Shown piece after piece: positions 33,122-43,616 of a DNA stretch of 64,000 nt. Location: the NCBI GenBank assembly GCA_012932865.1, contig SAXG01000016.1:806001-870000 (forward strand). Direction: 5' to 3'. Source of the DNA: Amylostereum areolatum (taxonomy: Eukaryota; Basidiomycota; Agaricomycetes; Russulales; Stereaceae). Made by a program: the position numbers and the translations under genes. Numbering within the stretch: the stretch's first letter is position 1; every line of letters begins with the position of its first letter. The notes beneath the pieces are model-generated. The model saw only the letters and a list, made by a program, of their open reading frames with translations, made no database searches and was not told the DNA's origin.

Positions 33122-33610
33122 ATGGGAGAGGAACACCAAGCCTTGGAAGAAGAAAACTTCCATTTCCCCGACTTCGACTTCGTGTATGAACGCGAAGAAT
33201 TCACAGCCGTCACCGAAATCGAACGTGACACCGCCATCACCGCCTACTTTGGCGACAACCTCTTCGACGCCCACAATTGGGTCTACGCATCTGCGAGCAA
33301 CCCTGATTGGGGATTTCGGGTTCGAGTTGACTGGACTCGGATCATCGTATCAATTGAACAGGGCCATCCCCGGCTTGAGTTCCGGCCCTATTTCTCTGCA
33401 ATCTACCGGAACGAACAACTACCAAATCAGTGGTACGGGCCCCACACCCCCATCCCCCTCTACACCACGACCAGCCCAGAAGGTGGGAGGCCAACGCCAA
33501 CGCCAAGTCCGCCACCGCAAGAAGAAGGCTTCTGGACAGCCCCCAGCAGTCCCCTCCCCTCAACCCACGAGGATTCAGATTCCAGCAGGTCCGCACCCAG
33601 TAGCTTGTGA
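33122..33610 (+). CDS. 5' ORF of family B retrotransposon, function unknown
   Basis: 162 aa. ATG 33122 is the first ATG after the probable transcript start (no ATG in 32547-33121), so ribosomes should begin here. The protein is acidic (MGEEHQALEEENFHFPDFDF) with an aromatic centre (AHNWVYASASNPDWGF) and a Pro/Ser-rich tail. It is in the same frame as gag and is followed by TGA, 87 open codons rich in Asp/Asn, TAA (33872-33874) and the gag frame. No family recognised. Confidence 0.55.
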   Translation: MGEEHQALEEENFHFPDFDFVYEREEFTAVTEIERDTAITAYFGDNLFDAHNWVYASASNPDWGFRVRVDWTRIIVSIEQGHPRLEFRPYFSAIYRNEQLPNQWYGPHTPIPLYTTTSPEGGRPTPTPSPPPQEEGFWTAPSSPLPSTHEDSDSSRSAPSSL

Positions 33611-34255
33611 TCCCTGGACGGATCCCCGCGGATTTATCCACTTGGGCCTTGGACCATCGGAGACGGAGGAGGAATTGGAAGCGAACTAGACGAAGTCAAC
33701 GACATCCTCGACCTATACCCCTCCGACACTACTACCCTCGTCGACGACGACTCCTTTGAATACGACCCCGACAACCTCGAGTGGGGAGAACCAGAAAACC
33801 TCAATAACAACGACTGGGATCAGATCCCCGTCCCCTACATCGCAACTCCGCCCCAGATCCCTCGCCCACTCTAAACCGTGTCGTCCACTTACGGCTTACG
33901 CCCCCGTAGTCCCCATCCCCTCCCCCGAGGAATCACCGAAGAATACCTCCGAAGGGAACGGAGATTTCTTTACTTCATCCACTTAGAAGGAGACGAAGAA
34001 GAAGACCAAGTCTACTTTGTTGATGGAGAGTGGTGTGCCGACGAAGAAGGAAATCAAGCCTTCACCGAAAACGACCTCGCCCTCATCGCCCTAGACTACG
34101 ACCGACGTGAAGAACGTCTGAGGAACCAACCTCCCCCCGCACCACCCCCACCCCCACCATATAACCCACCACCTCGAACCTTCCAAGTCCAAACCCACAC
34201 CGGACCCCTACGACCCCGCTCCCCCCCCTCATCCGCCTGGAAAAGAAGACAAGCC
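33611..34255 (+). other. Open stretch between family B 5' ORF and gag ATG
   Basis: Same frame as both neighbours. 33611-33871 is open and acidic (ELDEVNDILDLYPSD). 33875-34255 is open and runs into Gag (GITEEYLRRERRF; a poly-Pro run at about 34130-34160). It looks like former or alternative coding sequence. Confidence 0.5.
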
Positions 34256-35596
34256 ATGGCCGCCACTGTCCTCAACCGCCGCGCGGCCGATCAAACCAAC
34301 TGCCCCGCCAACATCGCCGCATTCGCCCCCGTCATCGGAAACACCCGCTACGCGTTCCTTAATGGAATAGCGTACGAAGTCGCCAAATTCGAATTCACCG
34401 ACGACCCATTAAATGGAACACAATGGGCCTATGTCGACGCCGGAAACTGGCACGCCTTCAGTGGCCTAATCATCGCCGCATTCACTCCCGCCGCCCCAGG
34501 AGCGCCTGCAGCCGCTACCGCTAAACGAAAAATCCACGCCGCCAAACCACGGGAGTACAGTGGAAAATGTTCTGAATACGCGGACTTCAAACATGAAGTC
34601 ACCAGTTACATCGAAGCGGCCCCCCAAGACTTCATCAGTGAAATCGACCAAGTCCGCTTCATCCTCAGTTACATGAGGGAAGGTGCCGCCAAGGAATGGG
34701 CGCGCAACTTCAAAGACGCCAATGTCCTCACCGCCGGAACCACGGTCACTATGGCCAACTTCATCACCGCCCTCGACGCCTCCTTCGTCAGCACCTCGGA
34801 TCAGCAAGACGCGCTCAATGAACTGGATCAGTTCAAAATGGGGAACAAATCAGCCGATGAATTCTTCGTCAAGTTCGAACAAATTGCGCGACGCGCTAAC
34901 GTTATTCCCACCAACGACGACGCCTGGTTTCTTCGTATTCTCAAAGCCAACATCAAGATAGAGATACTGAAGAACATCTTCCGCAGCCCGCCGGTCCCCA
35001 CCACATACACCGACTGGAAGAAACGCGTCACCGAGATGGACAATGCCTGGCGCGAAATCTCCGAAATGCACCGCGGACATCCCTCCTCCTCCACCCATAC
35101 CACCTCCAAACCCAAAGACGTCAAAGATGCCACGGGTACCATTCATGGAGGCGGTGGACAAGCCATGGACATAGGCACCGTCGACACCAAGGGACGCTGC
35201 TTCAAATGTGGAATGACCAACCACATCTCCAAGGACTGCAAAGCGTCGGTCGAATACATCCGGAAAAAGTGGGGACGTGATCGCTACAGCACGTCTCCCA
35301 ATTACAAAGGACCCCGATCCTCGAACACCCTGCGACCACCTCCCTTCAAACGCAACCCCAACCAGCAAGCACGGTCCCAGACCACGGAAGAATTCGCCTC
35401 GCCCAAAGAATGGATTAACACTCTGGACGACGAGCAGCGAAAGATGATCCTCCGCGCTCTGGTGGAAACCGACGGCAAAACCACGCCAACACCCAAAACG
35501 GAAGCAAAGAAGAAGAAGAAGGACAAAGACAAGGTAGTCGACGACAGGAGCACCAAGAGCGGTGGATCGGATGCCGACGTGGAGTCGGATTTTTAG
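34256..35596 (+). CDS. Gag, family B
   Basis: About 446 aa from ATG 34256 (MAATVLNRRAADQTNCPANI); the frame is open further upstream without ATG. The retrotransposon-gag core is visible (YSGKCSEYADFKHEVTSYIE; YMREGAAKEWARNFKD; NELDQFKMGNKSADEFFVKF), then a linker, a CCHC knuckle CFKCGMTNHISKDC and a Lys-rich tail. It ends DVESDF with TAG immediately after GAT TTT. Confidence 0.88.
   Translation: MAATVLNRRAADQTNCPANIAAFAPVIGNTRYAFLNGIAYEVAKFEFTDDPLNGTQWAYVDAGNWHAFSGLIIAAFTPAAPGAPAAATAKRKIHAAKPREYSGKCSEYADFKHEVTSYIEAAPQDFISEIDQVRFILSYMREGAAKEWARNFKDANVLTAGTTVTMANFITALDASFVSTSDQQDALNELDQFKMGNKSADEFFVKFEQIARRANVIPTNDDAWFLRILKANIKIEILKNIFRSPPVPTTYTDWKKRVTEMDNAWREISEMHRGHPSSSTHTTSKPKDVKDATGTIHGGGGQAMDIGTVDTKGRCFKCGMTNHISKDCKASVEYIRKKWGRDRYSTSPNYKGPRSSNTLRPPPFKRNPNQQARSQTTEEFASPKEWINTLDDEQRKMILRALVETDGKTTPTPKTEAKKKKKDKDKVVDDRSTKSGGSDADVESDF
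35588..35596 (+). promoter_or_regulatory. Proposed -1 frameshift site at the gag stop, family B
   Basis: GAT TTT TAG, the same slip arrangement as family A (GAT TTT TGA), with pol open in the -1 frame from TTA GAG. An ATG at 35608 offers re-initiation as an alternative. Confidence 0.5.
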
Positions 35597-38500
35597 AGGG
35601 GCGAAGGATGAACACGGCATCCAACGCCTCGAAACCAGTTTCTCGATGGCCTCTTTCTCGCATTCTATCATCAGGACTCTCTGTACCCTCTCGTTTCCCT
35701 GACCCGGATTTCTTCAATTGCTGGCCCCATTCTCGTTTACGATCACATGTACATCCCTCGTTGGAAAAGGACTCGGTGAAGACCGAGACTACGACGCGCG
35801 ATGGCTGGGGCGCGTCGCTGGACACAATTAAAACCCCTCCTCCCCCGTATATGTCGCTCTGCGCGTCCAACACGACGATAAACTGTAGCCCAGGTGAGAA
35901 GCCTGCCCTCAAGAAGGACGAAGAAAAGAAATTCCCCGTCGGATGGACGGCCTTCAACGCCGTCGACTGGACCACCCCGAAAATCCTGAATCCGATCAAG
36001 CCGCGGACCTTCACATGGCCTGCGTTCAACCCCTTCCTCCGAGTGCCACCGGTGAAAACCCCTAAGACATCGCGCGCTCATGTGAGCACCATCCATGAGG
36101 AGGATACGGATGTCACCCAACCACCTCCCCGAGAGGAAAAGGGCATAATTCGACCTCCTCAGGGCGGATACACGCCAGATCCTTCTTGCAAGGTCGGGGG
36201 CATGAAGCCGGAAAACGGAGACGGGGGTTGCATTGACAGGGAAATCCCGGTGGACCCGAGTCTAGCTCGGGACAGGGGAGGCGCGATGGCAGGGGCGCCC
36301 CCCACAGGTGTAAATACGTCACGAAAATATGCGTTACCTAGAACTGCGCAATGGACCTTGAAACGCTTAAGGGAAAACAAACCCGAAAGCGCGATCGCCG
36401 AACTACGGATATGGACCCATCATAAGCGACGAGAAGAAGCCACCCACGAAGCCGTTCAAGAGATCGGCCGAATGGGGGATGAACAGGCGATCCAAGCCTT
36501 GCACGAGCTTCACTCACCCATGAGGTTCATACGATCAAACGGACGACGAGAACAGATCAACGTCCCCATCCGGCTCCAGTTCGGTCCAAAGACAGTAAAC
36601 GCCCAGGCTCTAATTGATAGCGGATGTACGGGGTCGTGCATTGACGAAGCCTTCGTCAGAAAACACGACATCCCTACAAAAAAAACCGCACGCCCGATTC
36701 CGGTTAAAAACGCAGACGGAACCCACAACTCGGGAGGACCAATAACCGAGTACGTTACGGCGCATGTAACCATTCACGGACACGAAGAAGACCTTGACTT
36801 GGCGGTTTCACACCTCGGAATGAACGTCTACATCGGTCACGAATGGCTTCGACAACACAACCCGTCGATCAATTGGACAGAAGGGACTATCACGTTCGAC
36901 AGGTGCCCCCAGGAATGCCAACCCACGAAATTCAACATCGATGAGAAAGATGAGGAAACACCTGACGAAGTCTACCCTCTAGAAGAAGGCGAACAATTAT
37001 ACGCCTTTGACTGGGAAGGTTACCAATCGTCGACCTCGCTATACGTCAGGACACTTGCTTCGGACATCGCCATCGCGGAAAACGCAAAGAAAAAGGCTCA
37101 AACCTTTGCAGAACGCGTCCCCGCGGATTATCACGGATTTAAGGACATCTTCGACAAAGACGACTTTGATAAAATCCCCAAAAAACGACCTTGGGACCAC
37201 GCCATCGAACTCAAGCCCGATTTCACACCCGTAGATTGCAAAGTCTACCCGTTGACGCTTGACGAGCAAGGGAAACTAGACGACTTCCTCGAAGAAAACC
37301 TACGCTCCGGACGCATCCGCAACTCAAAATCCCCTATGGCCTCGCCGTTTTTCTTCATTAAAAAGAAAGACGGATCCCTCCGACCGGTGCAAGACTACAG
37401 ACGGCTTAACGACATGACCATAAAAAATCGTTATCCGCTCCCACTTGTACAGGAACTCCTCGACAAGTTAAAAGGAGCCAAGGTATTCACCAAACTCGAC
37501 GTACGATGGGGATACAACAATGTCCGTATCAAGGAAGGAGACGAATGGAAAGCCGCATTCCGCACCAACAAGGGACTCTTCGAACCAACGGTTATGTTTT
37601 TCGGCCTCACGAACTCGCCCGCCACCTTTCCAAGCCATGATGAACGACCTCTTCCGAGACCTGATCCATGAAGGCATTGTAGTCGTCTACCTCGATGACA
37701 TCCTGATCTTTACGGAAACGCTTGAACAACACCGGCAGGCCGTCAAACAGGTACTCCAAATCCTACGCGACAATAACCTGTACCTAAAACCGGAAAAAAT
37801 GCGACTTCGAGCAGGAAGAAATCGAATACCTAGGAATGATCGTAGGACACGGCAAAGTCCGAATGGACCCCGCCAAGGTCGCAGCTGTTACCAACTGGGA
37901 CCGCCCCCACGACAAAAAAACAATTACAATCGTTCCTCGGATTCTGCAACTTCTACAGACACTTCGTACCGGATTTCAGTCTAATCGCGCATGATCTAAC
38001 CAAGCTCACGGGTCATACGGATTGGGAATGGACAGACGCTCAACAAGTGGCCTTCGAAGAACTCAAACGGCGAATCACATCACAACCGGTCCTAGCCATT
38101 CCCACGGATAACGAAAAGTTCCGTGTCGAAGCCGATTCGTCCGACTACGCCACCGGAGCAGTACTATCGCAGAAGCAAGCCAACGGCCACTGGCACCCCA
38201 TTGCCTACTTTTCCAAAGCACTGAGCCCAGCCGAACGCAACTACGAAATCTACGATAAGGAACTGCTAGCAATCATGTCGGCCCTAGACGAATGGCGACA
38301 ATACCTTATGGGCGCCCGACAACCGTTCGACATATGGACCGATCACCGTAACCTGACCTACTTTCGGAAAGCGCAGAAACTCAACCGACGACAAGCAAGA
38401 TGGTTAATGGAATTACAGGAGTACGACTTCACCCTGACGCATAAAGCCGGCAACCAAATGGGCAAGCCCGACGCCATTTCGCGACAAGCGGGGCTTAAAA

Positions 38501-40059
38501 AGGGGGAAAATGACAACAAAGACGTTGTCCTCCTTAAAACCGAGCTGTTCCACGCACTCAGGACACCCGAAGGATCAGGAATAATGGTGGACGGACCGGA
38601 AAATGCCTTCATCACGCGCGTAAAAGGGACAACCAAGCAGGATGACTCAGTAAAAAGAGCGTTAGCCATGAAAGTCAAGGGATGGAAGGAACAAGAAAAC
38701 AATCTTTTTACGTTCCAACAACGAATCTACGTACCCCGCGACAAAAAGCTACGCGCAGACATCATCCAGGCTCACCATGACGGACCACTCAATGGACACC
38801 CAGGACGCTACAAAACACACAAACTCATCACGCGCAACTATTGGTGGCCGGCAATACGAGACGACGTACGAAAGTACGTCGAAGGCTGCGAAACGTGCCA
38901 ACGGAACAAAATACGCCACGACCAAATAGCTGCCCCGCTGCATCCACACGAGCCTCCCAAGGGACCATGGGAACACGTCTCAATCGACTTTGTCATGCCG
39001 TTACCCGTCTCAGAAGGATACGACGCCATCTGTAATGTCAACTGCATGGGCACCAAGCAAGTCGTATTCTGGGCCACAACCAAAGACCTCACCAAAGACG
39101 AATTAGCCAAAGAATTCTTACGCAATGTCGTGCCCCATCATGGTGTCCCGCGAAAGATCGTCAGCGACCGAGGCAGCGTATTTGTCTCCAAATTCACGAA
39201 GGCCTTGTGCGAACAACTAGGAATTGAAGCCAACCCCTCCACGGCGTACCACCCCCAAACTGATGGACAGACCGAACGCTCCAATATGACGATGGAAAAC
39301 TACCTCCGCATCTACGTAAACCATCGTCAGGACGACTGGGCCCATTTCCTACCCCTGGCCATGACCGCGTTCAACAATATGACCCATTCATCCATCGGCA
39401 TGTCCCCTAACTTCGCCAATTACGGTCGCGAACTCTACCTCGGAACAAATCCCCGCCGCGGAACAACCAACCCCACGGCCAACGAACTCGCCCAACGAAT
39501 GCGAGATATCTACACCGAAGCACGTTCCACCCTCAAGGCCGCTCAAAATGATCAGAAGCGGTTCTATGATCGTAACAAAGACGACCCCGTGGACTACCGC
39601 GTCGGGGACTTCGTATGGTTGGAAGCCAAAACTCGCGACGGACAGACGGTGATCCATACCGTGCGACCAATGCAGAAGCTAGACGCCAAACGATTCGGGC
39701 CGTTCAAAGTTCTGAAAAAGGTTGGGGCATCGGCGTACCATCTTCAACTCCCAAAGACGTGGAGACGTAAACACCCGGTGTTCAACGAATCCCTCTTATC
39801 CCCGCACAACGGTCCTGCCTTCGACCAACAGAAAAAGGCACCACCTCCGCCCCCTGACCTTATCCAAGGAGAAGAATTCTACGAAGTAGAATCCATCGTC
39901 GACGTCCGTAGAAAGTCGAAACACCTCGAATTCCTGGTCCATTGGAAAGGGTACGATCAAAGTGAAGATACCTGGGAACCAAAGACAAATCTGGGGAAAG
40001 CCAAGAAACCCCTGCTCCTCATACGCCAATTACGATCGAAGCCAACCATGCGATCATGA
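35593..40059 (+). pseudogene. Pol polyprotein (PR-RT-RH-IN-chromodomain), family B, three +1 frameshifts
   Basis: Domains: protease (ALIDSGCTGSCIDEAF), reverse transcriptase (KKKDGSLRPVQDYRRLNDM; VYLDDILIF), RNase H (FRVEADSSDYATGAVLSQK; IWTDHRNLTYF), the integrase zinc finger (HHDGPLNGHPGRYKTHKL; CETCQRNK), the integrase core (VSIDFVMPLP; SDRGSVFVSKF; AYHPQTDGQTERSNMTMEN) and a chromodomain (EEFYEVESIVDVRRKSKH; VHWKGYDQSEDTWEP). The reading frame is broken in RT by an extra base at about 37630, in the A-run 37794-37799 and in the A-run 37914-37920. Together these add three bases, so the original frame returns before RNase H. All lie in homopolymers, so sequencing error is possible. Confidence 0.9.
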
Positions 40060-40151
40060 AGGCTGCCCATGAGCGTCTGGACCAACATCTTGTGTGCCGA
40101 AGGGTTTATCATCGGGATTCAACGAGGACGTTGAATCTAACGGGAAGGTGA

Positions 40152-40644
40152 TGTCATGAACGTTACCATTCCGGACATCTCGGACACCTCGGGGACCTCG
40201 GGGATAATATCCCAATTCATTTTTATTTTCATTTCTATCTGACTACTCATCACTTAGTAACACTCCGTCACTCCGGTGGAGACTCGGCTTATCCTTGCTC
40301 CTTCCTGACGTCATGACTCCAGGCTCGTCTTATCATCGCTTCCTTTGACTCCACATGACATCATAATGCTGCGCATGACATCATGCCGCTCCGGACCCGG
40401 CTCATCCTTATTGTCTCGCTTACTGATCCTGCTGCGCATGTATCTATACTTAGCTCTGCTTACTGACCGCCGTGTGTCGTAGCTTACTAAGTGACTCTGC
40501 CTCGTAGTATATAAGGGCTCCGTTCCTCCTGTACATATTCCCCATCTCGACCTAGTCAATACTACCGACCTTATCCCCCATCGTCCCTCTTCACCTGTGT
40601 CACACGTCGTCGCCTAGTGCTCGTCACTAAGGCCGTTGCTGACA
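40152..40644 (+). repeat. 3' LTR, family B
   Basis: 493 bp, differing from the 5' LTR at two positions that I could see. Confidence 0.95.
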
Positions 40645-40649
40645 GGTCG
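40645..40649. repeat. Target-site duplication GGTCG of retrotransposon 3 (right copy)
   Basis: Matches 32150-32154. Confidence 0.92.
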
Positions 40650-43188
40650 ACCATCTGATGTTCTTGCACGGCGACGGGAAGAGCTTCGAAGGTATTCACA
40701 AGGTCAAGAAGCTGTCCTCCGGAAAGGAGAGCGATTTCTTTTCGTGGCGGTTCATTCACCCGGTCTTGGAACTCTGGCACACAAAATGGACGGCACTGAG
40801 CCGCATTGTGCGCGCCCTGTGGGGACCAGTGGGCAAGGAGTCCCTGGAGGATCCCTCGACGCTAGGCTTCATGGCCAACGCAATCAACTCACCGAAGCCA
40901 TCCGATCTCCACAAGGTTGAATTCTATCCCAACGCGCACTTGATCAATGTCGTTGTGCGCGGTCATATACTACACTGTTATCAGTAAGTGTATTGTCTCT
41001 CTGGCATGCTATACACGGAACTCCGATTGTTCTTACCAGCTAACTTCTCTGTAGAATCTTCTACGAAACGGACGACCTCGAGGCTTATTTTCAAACGCGT
41101 GCCGAGGATGGGACACTCCCCTCGCTCAACGCCCTGTTCGCCGATGCCACGATCCTACAAGAACGGTATTCTTCGACACAGGCATACTGGAAGGCTCGCT
41201 CCGCATGCACTCCGGCAAATTCCGCGCCAAATGACGCACCAGTCGGACCAGCGTGGTCGGAGGGCACAGTTGAGGGGGATTACGCGTTAGCGAACAGCTC
41301 GCTCCTCATGCGTGATGGGTTGGAATTTCTGGAGGTGTGCCGTGCCACGGCGTTGGGCGACATCGGTCGGGTGTTGGAGGTGCACAAGGTGCGTCGATAT
41401 GACTGGGAACAAGGTGCCCGACAACCTGATACGAGTCCCACCTATCTACAGAAATGGATCTTTGCGTTCGCCGGCTCTGGGAACTCGAACTACATGGCAT
41501 ATATGAGCGAGCAATTCATCAACCTCGAATATGATTTCAGCGGGGACGCGCTTGCTACACGGATCGCGCTCCTCAACAACTACCTTGTCAATCTCAAGGG
41601 CCAAGTCGGCCACTTCCATGAACTCGACCTCATGCAAGAACACTTCAATTTTTGGCTTGAAGAGCTTGCCCAACACAAAGGCCTGGAGTTTGACAGTGAC
41701 TTCTACCGAAACGTCATCTCGATGCATATCCACCGGTTTTTAGTGTTGATTCAGGAGCTCCAGGAGAACGTCAAGCTCGCAGCACGGACCACGACGCACG
41801 GTATGCCACCTAACGATAACGAGATCCGCGAGGTCATACGAATTGCCGACGCAAACGATCTTCATCGTCGACGAGAAGGCCGAAGCTATGGTTTCCTTGC
41901 ACAGGATGATTACTCAGAGGGGTATAGGTTGATGGGGAAGAAAAACAAGCTGGGTGACTATATTGCGAAGACAATGGAGGAGTGGGACAACAAGCACGTC
42001 CAGATCCCCATGCCTGAGGGGTACGAAGACATGTCTACTTACATGCATGTACCTATATCTGTAGACGAGGACGGAGAGATGGAACTGTAATGTATCTGTA
42101 TCATAACGGCTGGCTTGGGGGGCGCAAAGTCGTGTTGTACGGATGGTAACGATGTGGCGATTTGACTGAGCCGCGTTGTGGGTACGAAGATCGAGGGGTT
42201 GTTGAACTGGAGGGACGAGCCCGACGTGGTGTCGAGAAGGATTGGCGACGTGTACGCGAGGATCGAGACGGCGTTGCAGGCTGGTTTTCATGTGACGATC
42301 TGGAGGGAGTTGACGGCGGGTTGTTGCGCGAGTAGACATGGGTGATGCCCTGTAATGGCAGGCTATATGGACGAGTGAGCCTACCCGCACACACACCAAA
42401 CGAAGGCGGACACTTACGACACATTGGTGTCTGTATTGTCGTGCTGTTGGAGCGGCTCGCGCGGCGGTGCCTTCCTGGGACGTTTGCTCGTTGCTGCGGT
42501 CGGTGCTGCCGAAAAGTCACGACGGTGAGTGGCACCCGGTACGAGACAGACGAGAACTCACCCTTCTTACTTCCACCCTCCTGTGTTTTCTTCGCACGAG
42601 CCTTCCTAGCCCGCTCCTGCTTTGCCTCGTCCCGCATCTCCTCAAACTGCTGATGAAGGCCCTTCACCACGTTGAAGAGCGTGTTGCCGCAATCTTCGAG
42701 GAAATCCCAATCGAAAAGAGCCGTGGCCAACGCCTCGCGATCGCGAATCGTAGTGAGGCTGCCGATGAGTGCGCGCCGCTGTTTGTCGGGGATGAGGGAG
42801 AAAGGGGGGTCCGAAATGAAATCGTAATCGGGATATGCGGCGGCACTTGACGTGCCCAGCTCGAGCCAGGTTTTGACGCAGAACTTGTCCAGGTGAGTGT
42901 CGGCAAGGTGGAGCATTTTGACGGTGAGCTTCGAGGTGGGTGCCACGTCGGTGTCGTCCATATCAATGTCGGCGTTGTCTTCGTAGGAAGCTGTCTGGGA
43001 GTTGACAGCACTCGCGGTTTGTAGCTGTGGTTCTCCGCTCGGATCGCCGGGAGGAGGGAGAGGGAAGGGCTGCACGAAGCGCATTGGGGGACGACGGGGA
43101 TCTTTGAGAGGGAGCGTCACGATGCAGCTGGAGCAGAGCAGGACGCGTCCCGCATCCAAACAGGAAGCGAGCGAGACGGAAGATGGCG

Positions 43189-43193
43189 CGTGA
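43189..43193. repeat. Target-site duplication CGTGA of retrotransposon 2 (left copy)
   Basis: Repeated at 50294-50298. Confidence 0.92.
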
Positions 43194-43616
43194 TGTCACG
43201 GATCGCTCCATTTCTTTCTTCGTTTGCAGACCTTGTACACGTGACGTGTCACGGCACATGACTTTCCTTCGCATCACATGCTCCAACGACGTCACTGCCC
43301 GGACTTCCGAACGGTGTTCCGCATCCTTATCTATGACATCATTGCTCCGGACTCCCGCCCTCCTCCCCATGACTCCTTTCTTATTGTTCCCCCCGCTCGC
43401 ACCACTATCGCATCGCATCGCACCATCGTTCCCACTTGTATATAAGGACAGTATCCCTTTCCCCTTTTCCTCAGACTGTCCATCTCGTCATACGGTACTG
43501 TAGCGCACGTTGCACTACCCTAGGCCTGACACTCTCAAATCCATCTGTTCTCTCTTGCTCCTCCCATCGTTGCGACTTAGGCGGTTCCATTGGTCTCATA
43601 AACTGCGTTTCTGACA
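43194..43616 (+). repeat. 5' LTR, family A copy 2
   Basis: 423 bp with TATATAAG at 43439-43446 and AGACTGTCCA at 43473-43482 as the probable transcript start. Confidence 0.95.
43439..43446 (+). promoter_or_regulatory. TATA box in family A 5' LTR
   Basis: TATATAAG, 34 nt upstream of the self-priming sequence. Confidence 0.7.

Larger units (their letters stand above)
32155..40644 (+). mobile_element. Ty3/gypsy chromodomain retrotransposon, family B (full length, pol frameshifted)
   Basis: 8490 bp with 493-bp LTRs at both ends (two differences seen by eye), TGTCA...TGACA ends and GGTCG target duplications. Holds a 5' ORF, Gag and Pol on the plus strand, same orientation as the interrupted DUF6589 gene. 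The LTRs and Gag share no obvious nucleotide similarity with family A apart from the 5-bp LTR tips. Confidence 0.95.
23333..42090 (+). pseudogene. DUF6589-type protein (candidate transposase) split by two retrotransposons
   Basis: Start ATG 23333 (MATFIDE), intron 23354-23403, then GPMLQLRHGESDAAKIKYIL. The gene lies in three pieces: 23333-24883, 31986-32154 and 40645-42090. Breaks are flanked by CTCAA and GGTCG duplications, and the reading frame is continuous across both if each element plus one duplication is removed. Notable stretches: LVVFDNIQTLHRQRNNRIG (Asp at 24591), GTGATAVEMEDCPPGAFN, VDHLMFLHGDGKSFEG (Asp at 40673), FIHPVLELWHTKWTALSRIV and FNFWLEELAQHKGLEFDSDF, ending GEMEL at 42090. 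Further introns lie near 23974-24030, 24260-24340, 40985-41054 and 41394-41450. The D...D...E/D spacing with a DNI block suggests an RNase H-fold DDE transposase, but the family function is not established to my knowledge. Confidence 0.75.
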
